Numbered from the stretch's first letter, positions 35,933 to 44,950 are shown. The stretch: DNA of 64,000 nt from RPQJ01 sp044226195 (GCA_044226195.1 JBGAHO010000022.1:1-64000); one strand, 5' to 3'. Notes: generated by a model from the letters alone, not told the origin. Program-made: numbers and translations.

Positions 35933-36876
35933 GCGCCTGAGCGTCGGGTCGGCAGCGGCGCCCGGCCGAGCGGATGCTCGAGCTGGTCGTGCCTGCGCAA
36001 GAGGTAGCGGCCCGCCAGGTCGAAATACGTGCGGTACACCAGCCCGCCGTTGCCCGCGATCAGTTGCTCGCGGGCGGCCCGATAGCGCGGGTAATAGCGG
36101 TACCACGGGATCCCCGGCTCGGCGTGGTGCAGCGAGTGCAGGTTGTTGAACAGGAACAGCGGCCCGAGCAGCCACGATCCCTCGACGATGGCAGTGCGCT
36201 GGTCGACGTCGGCCCGGGCGCGATGCTCGGCAAACGAGCGGATCAGCAGGATCGAGTTGCCGGGCACCACCATCGCCACGACGTACAGCCACAGCGGCAT
36301 GTGGCACACGGCCCTGACCCAGTAGATCACCGGCACGCACGCCACGAGGTGAGCGGCCCACGCGGAACGTGCGCCGGGCTCGCCTTTCGCGACGGCGCGA
36401 AGCTCGCCGGCCAGGAAACGCGTGATGCGCCACCAGGGCCCGATCAACATGCGGCCCGCGAGCGTCGCCTGCATCGAGACGAGCGTGCGATTCACCGCCG
36501 ACATCCGCTGCCAGTCCTCCGGCGTCCAGTAGTTCGACTCCGGATCGTCGAGCGGGTCGGTGAGGCGCTCGTTGACATGGTGGACCAGGTGGGACTCGCG
36601 ATAGCGCTCGTAGGGGATCCACAGCGAGAGCGGCACGATGCCGAACAGCCGGTTCACGGCGGTCGATCGCGTGGGATGCCCGTGCAGGATCTCGTGCTGC
36701 AGCGAGCTGTGGAAGGTCAGCAGCACGGCTGTCACGGGAGCGACGACCCACAGCGGCCAGACGCCATGGTGCGAGGTGACCAGCAGCCAGCCGCCGTAGC
36801 ACGCGAGGATCAGCGCCAGGGTCGGCCATTCGACCGCCGGCAGGCGCAGTGCTTCCTCGGCGGTCATCGCTCGCAT
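35929..36876 (-). CDS. Membrane fatty-acid desaturase family protein
   Basis: This 315-residue integral-membrane di-iron enzyme has three His clusters: HEILHGH (~61-67), ESHLVHH (~94-100) and NLHSLHHAEPG (~245-255), the usual ligands for oxygen-dependent desaturation or hydroxylation. Hydrophobic segments flank them (LALILACYGGWLLV, VAPVTAVLLTF, LYVVAMVVPGNSILL). Substrate and position cannot be told; fatty acyl chains are the default, but hydroxylases share the fold. Two ATGs are possible, at 36876 and 36867. A promoter element lies at 36910-36918. The gene has no obvious link to the methylamine theme. Confidence 0.83.
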   Translation of the reverse strand: MRAMTAEEALRLPAVEWPTLALILACYGGWLLVTSHHGVWPLWVVAPVTAVLLTFHSSLQHEILHGHPTRSTAVNRLFGIVPLSLWIPYERYRESHLVHHVNERLTDPLDDPESNYWTPEDWQRMSAVNRTLVSMQATLAGRMLIGPWWRITRFLAGELRAVAKGEPGARSAWAAHLVACVPVIYWVRAVCHMPLWLYVVAMVVPGNSILLIRSFAEHRARADVDQRTAIVEGSWLLGPLFLFNNLHSLHHAEPGIPWYRYYPRYRAAREQLIAGNGGLVYRTYFDLAGRYLLRRHDQLEHPLGRAPLPTRRSGA

Positions 36877-36909
36877 CGGACGGAGCCCCCAGGCGTCCCG
36901 AGTCGGCCG

Positions 36910-36918
36910 AGTCTAGCA
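36910..36918 (-). promoter_or_regulatory. Extended -10 element TGCTAGACT before the desaturase gene
   Basis: On the minus strand TGC plus TAGACT, followed by CGGC, lies 33 bases before the ATG at 36876. It differs by one base from the element before the binding-protein gene and glpT. Confidence 0.45.
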
Positions 36919-36943
36919 AAGCGGCTTTCCAGGCCTGCCTGCG

Positions 36944-37678
36944 TCATGCACGTACGCCCGGCATGAGGCGCCGCTCGAGCAGGCGCATCGCGTCGTAGAG
37001 CAGCACGGCCATCAGTCCCGTGACGAGGCCGCCCTGCAGCACGAACGCCGTGTTGTTCGACAGCAGGCCCGCGATGATCACCTCGCCGAGGCCTTTCGCC
37101 GCGACCGTGGAGCCGATCGTGGCCGTGCCGATGTTGATCACCAGCGACAGGCGCACGCCTTCGAGGATCAGGGGCAAGGCCAACGGCATCTCCACCTCAC
37201 GCAGGCGCTGAGTACCGCTCATGCCCATGCCGTCGGCTGCTTCGAGCACGGCGCGCGGGCAGCTCTCGAGACCGGCGATCGTATTCTCGAAGATCGGCAG
37301 CATGCCGTACACGAACAGCGCGATGAGCGTCGGCACCTGGCCGAACCCGACCAGCGGCACGGTGATCGCGAGCACGGCCACGGGCGGGAACGTCTGCCCG
37401 AAGTGGATCATGGTGCGCGAGAGCGGCAGGAACCGGGCGCCGGCCGGCCGCGTCACGAACACGCCGATCGACACCGCGACGATCGTGCTGGCGACGGCCG
37501 CGACGATCACGGTCGCGATGTGCGCCAGCGTGAGCTGCAGCAGGTTGCCCTGGTCGTAGATGGGTGGCGCGCCGAAGTCGTTGAAGCGTGCGAAGAACGG
37601 CGCGAACCACTCGGGCGCAAGCAGGAACGAGGCCAGCAGGCCCAGCAACAGCAGGCGCACTGCGGTCCCCGCGCTCAC
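36944..37678 (-). CDS. Glycine-betaine-type ABC transporter permease (OpuCD/YehW-like)
   Basis: This 244-residue inner-membrane permease of the quaternary-amine transporter family has about six transmembrane helices (e.g. LLLLGLLASFLLA, IVAAVASTIVAVSIGVFV). The conserved loop for the ATPase is in VLEAADGMGMSGTQRLREVE, and INIGTATIGSTVAAKGLGEVI is typical of OpuC/Yeh permeases. The start is GTG at 37678, overlapping the ATPase stop by four bases. It is the last gene of a four-gene operon (binding protein, large permease, ATPase, this permease). Import of glycine betaine, carnitine or a similar compound for catabolism is inferred from the neighbouring dimethylglycine-dehydrogenase-like gene. 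Confidence 0.9.
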   Translation of the reverse strand: MSAGTAVRLLLLGLLASFLLAPEWFAPFFARFNDFGAPPIYDQGNLLQLTLAHIATVIVAAVASTIVAVSIGVFVTRPAGARFLPLSRTMIHFGQTFPPVAVLAITVPLVGFGQVPTLIALFVYGMLPIFENTIAGLESCPRAVLEAADGMGMSGTQRLREVEMPLALPLILEGVRLSLVINIGTATIGSTVAAKGLGEVIIAGLLSNNTAFVLQGGLVTGLMAVLLYDAMRLLERRLMPGVRA

Positions 37679-38613
37679 GACACCTGCCGTCCGTGCGCGA
37701 GGAGGGCGCCGAGGGTCACGTGGCCGGCGGCCGTGCCGTCAGGGCCGGTGAGGTTCGCCGCGTCGACTCCGTGCCACATCAGTTCCGACAGCGTGTCGCG
37801 CAGCGACAGCGACGCGGCGATCGTCGGTCCATTCACCGTGCCCGACGCCGCGATCTCGCCGGCCGTCGTCAACGACAGCAGTTTCAACGAACGGTCGCCG
37901 AGCCCGATCAGTTGGGCGACGAACGGGTCGGCGGGCCGGGTGATGAGGGCCGCGGGCCGGTCGTACTGCAGCAGGCGACCTCGGCTCATGACCGCGACGC
38001 GGTGCCCGAGCCGGAACGCCTCGTCCATGTCGTGGGTGACGACGACCACGGTGGTGCCGAACCGCCGCTGGATGTCGAGCAGGTCGTCCTGTGCCTTGCT
38101 GCGGATGATCGGGTCGAGCGCGCCGAACGGCTCGTCCATCAGCAGCACGCGCGGTTCCGCCGCGAGCGCCCGCGCCACGCCGACGCGCTGCTGCTGCCCG
38201 CCCGACAATTCGTGCGGGAACTTGTCCGCGTAGATGGCCGGGTCGAGCTGGAACACTTCGAGCAGTTCGTGCACGCGCGCCCGCACGCGCGCGGCGTCCC
38301 AACCGAGCAGCCGGGGCACCGTGGCGATGTTGTCCGCCACGCTGCGATGGGGAAACAGGCCGAGTCCCTGGATCGCGTAACCGATGTGCCGGCGCAGCAG
38401 GTGCGGCGGCTCGGTGGTGGTGTCGCGGCCGTCGATCAGCACGCGGCCCGAGGTGGGCTCGATCAGGCGGTTGATCATGCGCAGCAGCGTCGACTTGCCC
38501 GAGCCCGAGGTGCCGACGATCGCGGTGATCGTGCCGGCCTCCATGTGCATCGACACGTCGTCCACCGCCGTCGCGTCGCCGTAGCGCCGGGTCAGCCGTT
38601 CGAGCGTGATCAT
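37675..38613 (-). CDS. Glycine-betaine-type ABC transporter ATPase (OpuCA/YehX-like)
   Basis: This 312-residue cytoplasmic ATPase belongs to the quaternary-amine importer. Motifs are Walker A GTSGSGKST (~34), Q-loop YAIQGLGLFPHRSV, where the IQGLGLFPH form is typical of this subfamily, signature LSGGQQQRVGVARAL, Walker B LLMDEPFGALDP and switch VTHDMDEA. The C-terminal region (~240-312) is where OpuCA proteins carry CBS modules that sense ionic strength; here it is short, so osmotic gating may be reduced. The ATG at 38613 overlaps the stop of the upstream permease. It serves both permeases of the operon. Confidence 0.92.
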   Translation of the reverse strand: MITLERLTRRYGDATAVDDVSMHMEAGTITAIVGTSGSGKSTLLRMINRLIEPTSGRVLIDGRDTTTEPPHLLRRHIGYAIQGLGLFPHRSVADNIATVPRLLGWDAARVRARVHELLEVFQLDPAIYADKFPHELSGGQQQRVGVARALAAEPRVLLMDEPFGALDPIIRSKAQDDLLDIQRRFGTTVVVVTHDMDEAFRLGHRVAVMSRGRLLQYDRPAALITRPADPFVAQLIGLGDRSLKLLSLTTAGEIAASGTVNGPTIAASLSLRDTLSELMWHGVDAANLTGPDGTAAGHVTLGALLAHGRQVS

Positions 38614-39779
38614 TGCTGCCCCTGGCGTGTCCCGGCGATGCAGGCGTCGAGCAGCACGGCCGACGCGAACGCCAGCACGACCGTCGGGATCGCGCCGAGC
38701 AGCACGAGATCGATCGCGGTCTGGCCGATGCCCTGGAACACGAAGGCGCCGAGGCCGCCGCCGCCGATCAGGGCGGCGATCGTGACGAGCCCGATGTTCT
38801 GGACCAGCACGATGCGGATGCCGGTGAGGATGGTCGGCAGCGCGAGCGGCAGTTCCACCTGCCACAACCGCTGGCCGGTGGTGAAGCCCATGCCCGTGGC
38901 CGCATCGACGGTCGCGGGCGAGACCTGCGACAGGCCGACCACCGTGTTCGCGACGATCGGCAGCAGTGCGTACAGGAACAGCGCGATGACTGCCGGCGCC
39001 GCGCCGATGCCGCTCACGCCGTGCTCGCCCAGCCACGGCACGGCCACGGCGAGCGCCGCGAGCGGCGCCATCAGCAGGCCGAACAGCGCGATCGAGGGCA
39101 CGGTCTGCACGAAGTTGAGCGCGCCGAGCACGCCGGCCCGCAAGCGCGGCTCGCGGTGGCACAGCAGTCCGAGCGGCAGGCCGACCGCGACCGCAGCGAA
39201 CAGCGAGCCGAAAGCGAGCCACAGGTGCCGCTGCACTTCGCGCCCGAACGTCGCGGCATTGACGCGATACTCGCGCATGATCGAGAGGTCGTCGAAGTAG
39301 CCCGTCGACAGCGCCGCGATCACCGCCGCGAGGAAGACGGCGAGGCACGCCACGCGCGCGACGGGCCGCAACCGCAGCCGCGTCAGGGCATCCGTGGCGA
39401 GCAGGCCGAGCAGTACCAGCAGCACCCAGAACGCGCCGCCCGGCGAAACGCGCACCACGCGATTGCCGGCGGGCGTGAGCGCATCGGCCGCCGAGCCGAC
39501 GGCGAGACAGACGGCCGCGATGCCGAGGAGCGCAACGATGAGACGCAGCACCGGGCGCTCGACGAACAACATCACCAAGGCCGTGCCAATGAGCGTCGCA
39601 TACAGGGCCCACACGGCGCCCGCCGGCAGTACCTCGAGCAGCGCACGCGGCTCTCCCGGCAGGATGCGGTTGGCCTTGAACAGCACGAACGGCAGGCACA
39701 GGCAGGCGAGGGCACCGAGCCCGCCCAGGAGTGCTCCGAGCCGATCGATCCGTCCCATGAACCCCGGTCTCCCCCTCAT
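38610..39779 (-). CDS. Glycine-betaine-type ABC transporter permease with extra N-terminal helices (YehY-like)
   Basis: This 389-residue permease has an N-terminal half (~15-160) with additional helices (LGGLGALACLCLPFVLF, GAFWVLLVLLGLLATDAL), while the C-terminal half (~185-385) is the standard transport domain with VDAATGMGFTTGQRLWQVEL as ATPase-contact loop. The same long form is seen in YehY of the Yeh/OsmF system. The ATG at 39779 overlaps the binding-protein stop (ATGA); an internal ATG at 39758 is possible. It is the partner of the short permease at 36944. Confidence 0.88.
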   Translation of the reverse strand: MRGRPGFMGRIDRLGALLGGLGALACLCLPFVLFKANRILPGEPRALLEVLPAGAVWALYATLIGTALVMLFVERPVLRLIVALLGIAAVCLAVGSAADALTPAGNRVVRVSPGGAFWVLLVLLGLLATDALTRLRLRPVARVACLAVFLAAVIAALSTGYFDDLSIMREYRVNAATFGREVQRHLWLAFGSLFAAVAVGLPLGLLCHREPRLRAGVLGALNFVQTVPSIALFGLLMAPLAALAVAVPWLGEHGVSGIGAAPAVIALFLYALLPIVANTVVGLSQVSPATVDAATGMGFTTGQRLWQVELPLALPTILTGIRIVLVQNIGLVTIAALIGGGGLGAFVFQGIGQTAIDLVLLGAIPTVVLAFASAVLLDACIAGTRQGQQ

Positions 39780-40702
39780 CGAGAACCTGTGGATCGCACG
39801 AAGCCGCGATCGCGCAGGTAGTCCGCCGCCACTTCTTCGGGCGACTCGCCGTCGATCTGCACCCGCGCGTTGAGCGCCTGCAGGCCCTGCCGCGTGAAGC
39901 TCTGCATCAGCGGGCGCACGAGCGTCGCGATCTGCGGATACGCCTGCAGCACGGACGCGCGCACCGTCGGCACCGGAGCATAGATGGGCTGGTCGTGCTT
40001 GTCGTCCTCCAGCAGCACGAGGTCGGCGGCGGCGATGCCGCCGTCGGTGCCGTAGACCATCGCCGTGTTCACGCCGTTGGTGCGCGCCGCCGCGGCCCCG
40101 ATGGTCGCCGCCGTCTCGCCACCTGCCAGCACGATCTTCTGTCGCGGCTCGAGGTGGAACCCGTAGGTCTTCTCCAGCGACTTCAGCGTGCCCGCGTTGG
40201 CGAACTCGGCCGAGCAGGCCAGCATGACCTCGCCGCCCTCGCGGACCCAGCGGGCGAAATCGCTCATCGTGGCGAGCCCATGCTTTTTCGCGATGTCACG
40301 GCGCACCGCGAGGGCCCAGGAGTTGCTGGCCGCTGCGGGCGTGAGCCAGACGATGCGGTTGGCGTCGTAGTCGAGTTGCGCGCCGAGGGAGTAACCGCGC
40401 TGCAGGTCCTTCCACGCCGGATCGTCGGCGCGATTGAAGAAGAAGCCGGCATTGCCCGTGTACTCGATGTAGAGGTCGATCTCGCCGGCCAGCAGTGCCT
40501 TGCGCACCACGGGCGTGGCGCCGATCGCCATGCGGTCCACCGTCGGGATGCCGTGGGCGTCCAGCAACAGGCGGATCATCTGCCCGATCATCGCGGACTC
40601 GCTCGACAGCTTGGACGAGACCACGACGGGCCGCGCGGCCGAGGCGTGCGTGCCGGCGAGCAGCAGGAAGGCGAGCAGCAGGGTCCGCAGCAGTCGCGCC
40701 AC
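39776..40702 (-). CDS. Glycine-betaine-type ABC transporter solute-binding protein (OsmF/OpuCC-like)
   Basis: This 308-residue periplasmic binding protein has a Sec signal peptide at ~1-22 (LLRTLLLAFLLLAGTHASA). The mature part begins PVVVSSKLSSESAMIGQMI, and GEIDLYIEYTGNAGFFF is the family's hallmark strand-turn. Ligands of this group are glycine betaine, choline, carnitine and related compounds. The GTG at 40702, with GGAG upstream, starts the signal peptide; longer frames upstream lack one and run into the divergent gene's promoter. It is the first gene of the transporter operon and diverges from the DMGDH-like gene, 128 bases apart, so the two units are probably co-regulated. Confidence 0.9.
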   Translation of the reverse strand: MARLLRTLLLAFLLLAGTHASAARPVVVSSKLSSESAMIGQMIRLLLDAHGIPTVDRMAIGATPVVRKALLAGEIDLYIEYTGNAGFFFNRADDPAWKDLQRGYSLGAQLDYDANRIVWLTPAAASNSWALAVRRDIAKKHGLATMSDFARWVREGGEVMLACSAEFANAGTLKSLEKTYGFHLEPRQKIVLAGGETAATIGAAAARTNGVNTAMVYGTDGGIAAADLVLLEDDKHDQPIYAPVPTVRASVLQAYPQIATLVRPLMQSFTRQGLQALNARVQIDGESPEEVAADYLRDRGFVRSTGSR

Positions 40703-40830
40703 GCCAGGGCTCCGGGTCGGGTAAGGCGCACAGTGTCGGCCGCCGGCGGGGCCGTCAAGTCTCGGGCGCGACCGGCTTGTCATCGGTCGCCGGGCGTGGT
40801 CCCATCCCGCGACCACGGAGTATCGATCGC

Positions 40831-43245
40831 ATGAAGTCCACTGCCCAGGCCGTCGTCATCGGCGGCGGCGTCGTCGGCGCCAGCGTCCTCTATCACCTCG
40901 CGAAGATCGGCTGGACCGACACCCTGCTGATCGAGAAGAGCGAGCTCACCTCGGGGTCGACGTGGCACGCCGCCGGCGGCATGCACACGTTCAACGGCGA
41001 GGCGAACATCTCGAAGCTGCAGAAGTACACGATCGATCTCTACCGGGAGATCGAGGCGCTGTCCGAGCAGTCCTGCGGCCTGCACCCGAACGGCGGCCTG
41101 ATGCTCGCCGCGACGCAGGGCGAGCTCGACAGCCTCAAGCTCATCTGCTCGCGCGCCCGCTACCTCGGCATGGAAACCGAGATGATCACGCTCGACGAGG
41201 CGGTCGAGCTCAATCCGCTCATCGACCGGAAGCACTTCATCGGCGCGCTGTGGCGGGCGGACGGCGGGCACTGCGACCCGTCCGGGACCACGCACGCCTA
41301 CGTGAAGGCGGCGCGCAAGCTCGGTGCCTCGGTCGAGCGGTTCACGCGCGTGCTCGAGCTGAAGCAGCGCACCGATGGCTCTTGGGACGTCGTGACCGAC
41401 AAGGGCACGGTGCATGCCGAGCACGTGGTCAACTGCGCCGGCCTCTGGGCCCGCGAAGTCGGTCACCTCGCCGGCATCGAGCTGCCGGTGCTCGCGATGG
41501 AGCACCACTACCTGCTCACCGAGGACATTCCCGAGCTGAAGGGCCGCGCCAGGGAGATCGTCAACACCACGGACTATTCCGGGGAGATCTACCTGCGGCA
41601 GGAACGGGGTGGGGCACTGATCGGCACCTACGAGCCGCACGGCAAGGTGTGGTCGCCCGTGCGCACGCCCGACGACTTCTCGATGCAGTTGCTGCCCGAC
41701 GAGTTCGAGCGGCTCGCGCCCCATTTCGAGGTGGGGTTCACGCACTTCCCGGCACTCGGTCGCGTCGGCATCCGCAAGGCGGTCAACGGGCCGTTCACCT
41801 TCGCGCCCGACGGCAACCCGCTGGTCGGCCCGGTGCGCGGCCTGCGCAACTACTGGGTCGCCTGCGCCGTCATGGCCGGCTTCAGCCAGGGCGGCGGCAT
41901 CGGCCTCGTGCTCTCGCGCTGGATGGCCGAAGGTGATCCGGGGCAGGACATCCTGTCGATGGACGTGGCGCGCTACGGCCACTTCGCCACGCCGAAGTAC
42001 ACCTCGATCAAGGTCCCGGAGAACTACAGCCGGCGCTTCCGCCTCGCCTACCCGAACGAAGAATTGCCCGCCGCGCGACCGGTGCGTCGCTCGCCGATCT
42101 ACGATGCGCTCAAGTCGGCCGGCGCGGTGATGGGTGCCAACTTCGGGCTCGAGAATGCGCTGTGGTTCGCGCCGCCCGGCGTCGAGCCGCAGGAGACGCC
42201 GACCTATCGGCGATCCGAGGCGTTCGCGGTCGTGAAGGAAGAGTGCCGCGCGGTGCGGCGCACGGCGGGCCTCTACGAGACCACCAACTACGGCAAGTAC
42301 GAGGTCACGGGCCGCGGTGCGCGCGCCTGGCTGGACAACGTGTTCGCGTGCCGCATCCCGAAGCCGGGCCGCCTCGGCCTCGCGCCGATGCTCAATCCTG
42401 CGGGTCGCATCGTCGGCGACCTGTCGATTGCCTGCCTCGCCGACGACCGCTACCTGATCATCGGCTCGGGCTTCGCCGAGGAGTTCCACCTGCGCTGGTT
42501 CTGGCAGGCGAGCCCGCCGCCCGACGTGCAGGTGCGCTCGGTCGCCTCGACGCTGTGCGGATTTTCGCTGGCCGGGCCGAACGCGCGTGCCATCCTGCAG
42601 CCGCTCGTGCGTCGCGACCTCTCGGCGTCGGCCTTCCGGTTCTTCGACGTCGCGCAGACTGCGGTGGGCTATGCCCCGTCGATCGTGACGCGTGCGGGGT
42701 TCACCGGCGAACTCGGCTACGAGATCTGGACCACGCCCGACTACTTCGCGACCCTGTTCGACGACCTGCGCGAGGCCGGCCGCGAGCACGGCATGGTGCT
42801 GTTCGGCGGTCGCGCTCTCTCGTCGCTGCGGCTCGAGAAGGGCTACGGTTCGTTCAACAAGGACTTCCGCCCGGACTACACACCCGGCGAGACCGGCCTC
42901 GACCGCTTCGTCGATTTCGACAAGCCGGAGTTCGTGGGTCGCGCGGCGGCGCTCGCGGAGCGGGTGACCGGGCCGCGTCGTCGCTTCGTCGTGATGGAGG
43001 TCGAGGCGGGCGAGGCCGACGTCGTCGGCTACGAATCGATCCTGAAGGACGGGCAGGCGGTCGGGTACGTGACGTCCGGCGCGTACGGCCACTGCGTCGA
43101 TCGCAGCCTCGCGGCGGGCTACGTGCCCACCGCGCTCGCGAACGACGGCGAGCGCTTCGAGATCGACATCCTGGGCACGTTCTGCGCGGCCACGGTGCGG
43201 CTGCAGCCGCTCTACGATCCGGCGGGCCTCAAGCTGCGGAGCTGA
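40831..43245 (+). CDS. Dimethylglycine/sarcosine dehydrogenase-like flavoprotein (DAO plus GcvT)
   Basis: This 804-residue enzyme is predicted to demethylate dimethylglycine or sarcosine oxidatively, passing the C1 unit to tetrahydrofolate. In order it has an FAD-binding DAO domain (AVVIGGGVVGASVLYHLAK, ~7-25), GSTWHAAGG with H46 as candidate covalent FAD attachment, an FAO_M linker (~385-440), a GcvT domain (~440-700, with TRAGFTGELGYEIWTT) and a C-terminal GcvT barrel (~705-800). The length matches the family. It diverges from a betaine-type transporter, which supports a role after glycine betaine demethylation. Close relatives also act on other N-methyl amino acids, so the substrate is not certain. 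The ATG at 40831 has CACGGAG upstream at slightly long spacing. Confidence 0.9.
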   Translation: MKSTAQAVVIGGGVVGASVLYHLAKIGWTDTLLIEKSELTSGSTWHAAGGMHTFNGEANISKLQKYTIDLYREIEALSEQSCGLHPNGGLMLAATQGELDSLKLICSRARYLGMETEMITLDEAVELNPLIDRKHFIGALWRADGGHCDPSGTTHAYVKAARKLGASVERFTRVLELKQRTDGSWDVVTDKGTVHAEHVVNCAGLWAREVGHLAGIELPVLAMEHHYLLTEDIPELKGRAREIVNTTDYSGEIYLRQERGGALIGTYEPHGKVWSPVRTPDDFSMQLLPDEFERLAPHFEVGFTHFPALGRVGIRKAVNGPFTFAPDGNPLVGPVRGLRNYWVACAVMAGFSQGGGIGLVLSRWMAEGDPGQDILSMDVARYGHFATPKYTSIKVPENYSRRFRLAYPNEELPAARPVRRSPIYDALKSAGAVMGANFGLENALWFAPPGVEPQETPTYRRSEAFAVVKEECRAVRRTAGLYETTNYGKYEVTGRGARAWLDNVFACRIPKPGRLGLAPMLNPAGRIVGDLSIACLADDRYLIIGSGFAEEFHLRWFWQASPPPDVQVRSVASTLCGFSLAGPNARAILQPLVRRDLSASAFRFFDVAQTAVGYAPSIVTRAGFTGELGYEIWTTPDYFATLFDDLREAGREHGMVLFGGRALSSLRLEKGYGSFNKDFRPDYTPGETGLDRFVDFDKPEFVGRAAALAERVTGPRRRFVVMEVEAGEADVVGYESILKDGQAVGYVTSGAYGHCVDRSLAAGYVPTALANDGERFEIDILGTFCAATVRLQPLYDPAGLKLRS

Positions 43246-43257
43246 CGACGGGCGGGC

Positions 43258-43452
43258 TTACTCGGCCTGGATCGCAAAGCCGGGCCGGTCTTCCGGCAGG
43301 TGGCGGGACTCGAGCACGACGCACTTGCCCGGGCGGCACTGGCGGATGGCTGCCAACACGGCTTCGAGGACACCGTTCTGCGACCAGTCGAGGCCGTTGG
43401 CGGCGGCTTGGGAATCCCGGGTGGTGGAAGGTACGTGACGATTCGTTTCCAT
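43258..43452 (-). CDS. Small hypothetical protein, 64 residues
   Basis: The frame from ATG 43452 is preceded by a near-ideal ribosome site (GGGGAGG, six bases before the start) and ends at TAA 43258, 12 bases from the convergent DMGDH-like stop. The protein is soluble, with a predicted central helix (GVLEAVLAAIRQ) followed by CRPGKCVVLESRHLPEDRP. I do not recognise a family. The two Cys separated by four residues could bind metal or form a disulfide. Its strong ribosome site is the main support for its being real. Confidence 0.5.
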   Translation of the reverse strand: METNRHVPSTTRDSQAAANGLDWSQNGVLEAVLAAIRQCRPGKCVVLESRHLPEDRPGFAIQAE

Positions 43453-43549
43453 GGTTCGCCTCCCCTGGACCGGCGAATCATAGAAACGTCGCGCTGCCCG
43501 GCGCGGCAGATCCTTCCAAACTGGATCCAAATCCGGCCGGGCCGGCCCC

Positions 43550-44863
43550 TCAGGGCGCTTCGGCGGGGCGATGCAGCAGGCTCAGGCCTTCGGCATGCCT
43601 GCGCTGGAAGCCCTTCCAAAGCGTGATGTCGGCGCCGCCCGGGCTGTAGGCGCCCCAGGGCGTGCCGGCCGGGGCGTTCTTCCAGGTGCCGCTGCTCGAT
43701 TCCTCCACCAGGCCGTCGAGATAGGCGCTGCGCGAGGCATCGCCCTTCAGCGACCGGTCGAGGAACGCGCTGATGAAGTGCAGCTGGATGCCGACCAGGC
43801 GCTCCTTGCGCCACACCGGGTCCTCGAACCAGTCCTCGTCCCACAGGCTGGCCTTCATTTCGTCGGGCGCCGGGCCGAGGCCGAGCGCGTGGCCGCCGTT
43901 GTGGAACGTCAGCAGGTAACGGTTGGAGCGCCGGGCGGCCTCGAGAAACGCCCGGGCGCCGGTGGCGTAGTCGACGGTCTGGTCGCGGTCGCCCGCGATC
44001 AGCAGCAGCGGCGCCGTGATGTCCTGCAGGCCGGTCGTTCCCCACGCGGAGAACGCGCCGCCGGCCGGGGCGATGGCGACGATCGCCTGCACGTTGGGCG
44101 CGCGGAACGCCGCGCTCGACGGGCCGCCGCGCACATAGGGTGCCAGCACGCCGCCGGGCACCATGCCGACCAGCGGACTCTGCGGATCGATCGATGCGCC
44201 GCCGGCCGTGAGCACGCCGTAGCCGCCCATCGAGTAACCGATCAGCGCGGTGCGTGATGCGTCGAGATTCGCGTCCTTGCCGAGTGCCTTTGGCAGTTCG
44301 CGGGCGACCAAGCTGATGTCGAGCGGACGACGCACGACCGCGTTCGGGAAGCCGGCCGGGTTGAGGTAGCTGTCCTCGTGGCGGATGGCCGCGACGACAT
44401 AGCCCTTCGACGCGAGGTTCTCGGTCAGCCAGCTCATGCCGACCGTCGCGTTGCCGTAGCCGTGCGACACGATCACGAGCGGGTAGCGGCCGCTCTCGAA
44501 CGGCGCGTCGCGAAACGCGATGCCCGGAATCTGGAACGGCGTCGGCGGGGCCGGCGGCTCCGCGTCCATGCGCCCCGAGTACGTCTCGGCGTGGGCACCG
44601 GGCGCGGGCGTGGACGGGTACCAGACGTCGACGGTGAGCGGACGCTCGTGCTGCGGCACCTGTCCGGTTTTCGGATCGAAGGCGACGACGTCGAGCGCCG
44701 TCTTGTCGACGAACGTCAGCGTGCGCACGCCGACTGCGTGGGAGCCGAGCTTCGCGAGTTCGGGCGCGTTCGTGCCGGGCTGGCTCGGGGCGGGGGCCGC
44801 GAAGGCGGGGACGACGGCCATCAGGCCGCAAACGAGGAGCGTGCGCAGGGTGGGTTTGATCAT
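43550..44863 (-). CDS. Secreted alpha/beta hydrolase (PAF-acetylhydrolase/dienelactone-hydrolase type)
   Basis: This 437-residue exported hydrolase has a signal peptide at ~1-22 (LRTLLVCGLMAVVPAFA). The fold starts with RPLTVDVWYPSTPAPG; RYPLVIVSHGYGN is the oxyanion region; the nucleophile elbow is IGYSMGGYGV. Asp (LLIAGDRDQTVDY) and His (FHNGGHALGLG) complete the expected triad. The substrate is unknown; PAF-acetylhydrolase-like and chlorophyllase-like members share this outline. The ATG at 44863 starts the signal peptide. There is no ribosome site, and the promoter -10 sits only six bases before the ATG, so the transcript may be leaderless. It diverges from glpT. Confidence 0.85.
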   Translation of the reverse strand: MIKPTLRTLLVCGLMAVVPAFAAPAPSQPGTNAPELAKLGSHAVGVRTLTFVDKTALDVVAFDPKTGQVPQHERPLTVDVWYPSTPAPGAHAETYSGRMDAEPPAPPTPFQIPGIAFRDAPFESGRYPLVIVSHGYGNATVGMSWLTENLASKGYVVAAIRHEDSYLNPAGFPNAVVRRPLDISLVARELPKALGKDANLDASRTALIGYSMGGYGVLTAGGASIDPQSPLVGMVPGGVLAPYVRGGPSSAAFRAPNVQAIVAIAPAGGAFSAWGTTGLQDITAPLLLIAGDRDQTVDYATGARAFLEAARRSNRYLLTFHNGGHALGLGPAPDEMKASLWDEDWFEDPVWRKERLVGIQLHFISAFLDRSLKGDASRSAYLDGLVEESSSGTWKNAPAGTPWGAYSPGGADITLWKGFQRRHAEGLSLLHRPAEAP

Positions 44864-44869
44864 GCCGGT

Positions 44870-44897
44870 ACTATATCGCAGCCCCTTGCGGCTCCAA
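44870..44897 (-). promoter_or_regulatory. Sigma-70-like promoter, probably leaderless, for the secreted hydrolase
   Basis: On the minus strand TTGGAG (44892-44897) and TATAGT (44870-44875) are separated by 16 bases, a good -35/-10 pair. The -10 ends six bases before the ATG at 44863, so transcription would start at or next to the start codon. No Shine-Dalgarno sequence is present, consistent with a leaderless mRNA. Confidence 0.5.
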
Positions 44898-44950
44898 GAC
44901 CGCGCAATGCCGTGGTGCAGCAAAGCACGCCGGGCGTGGCGCGAGGAGCG

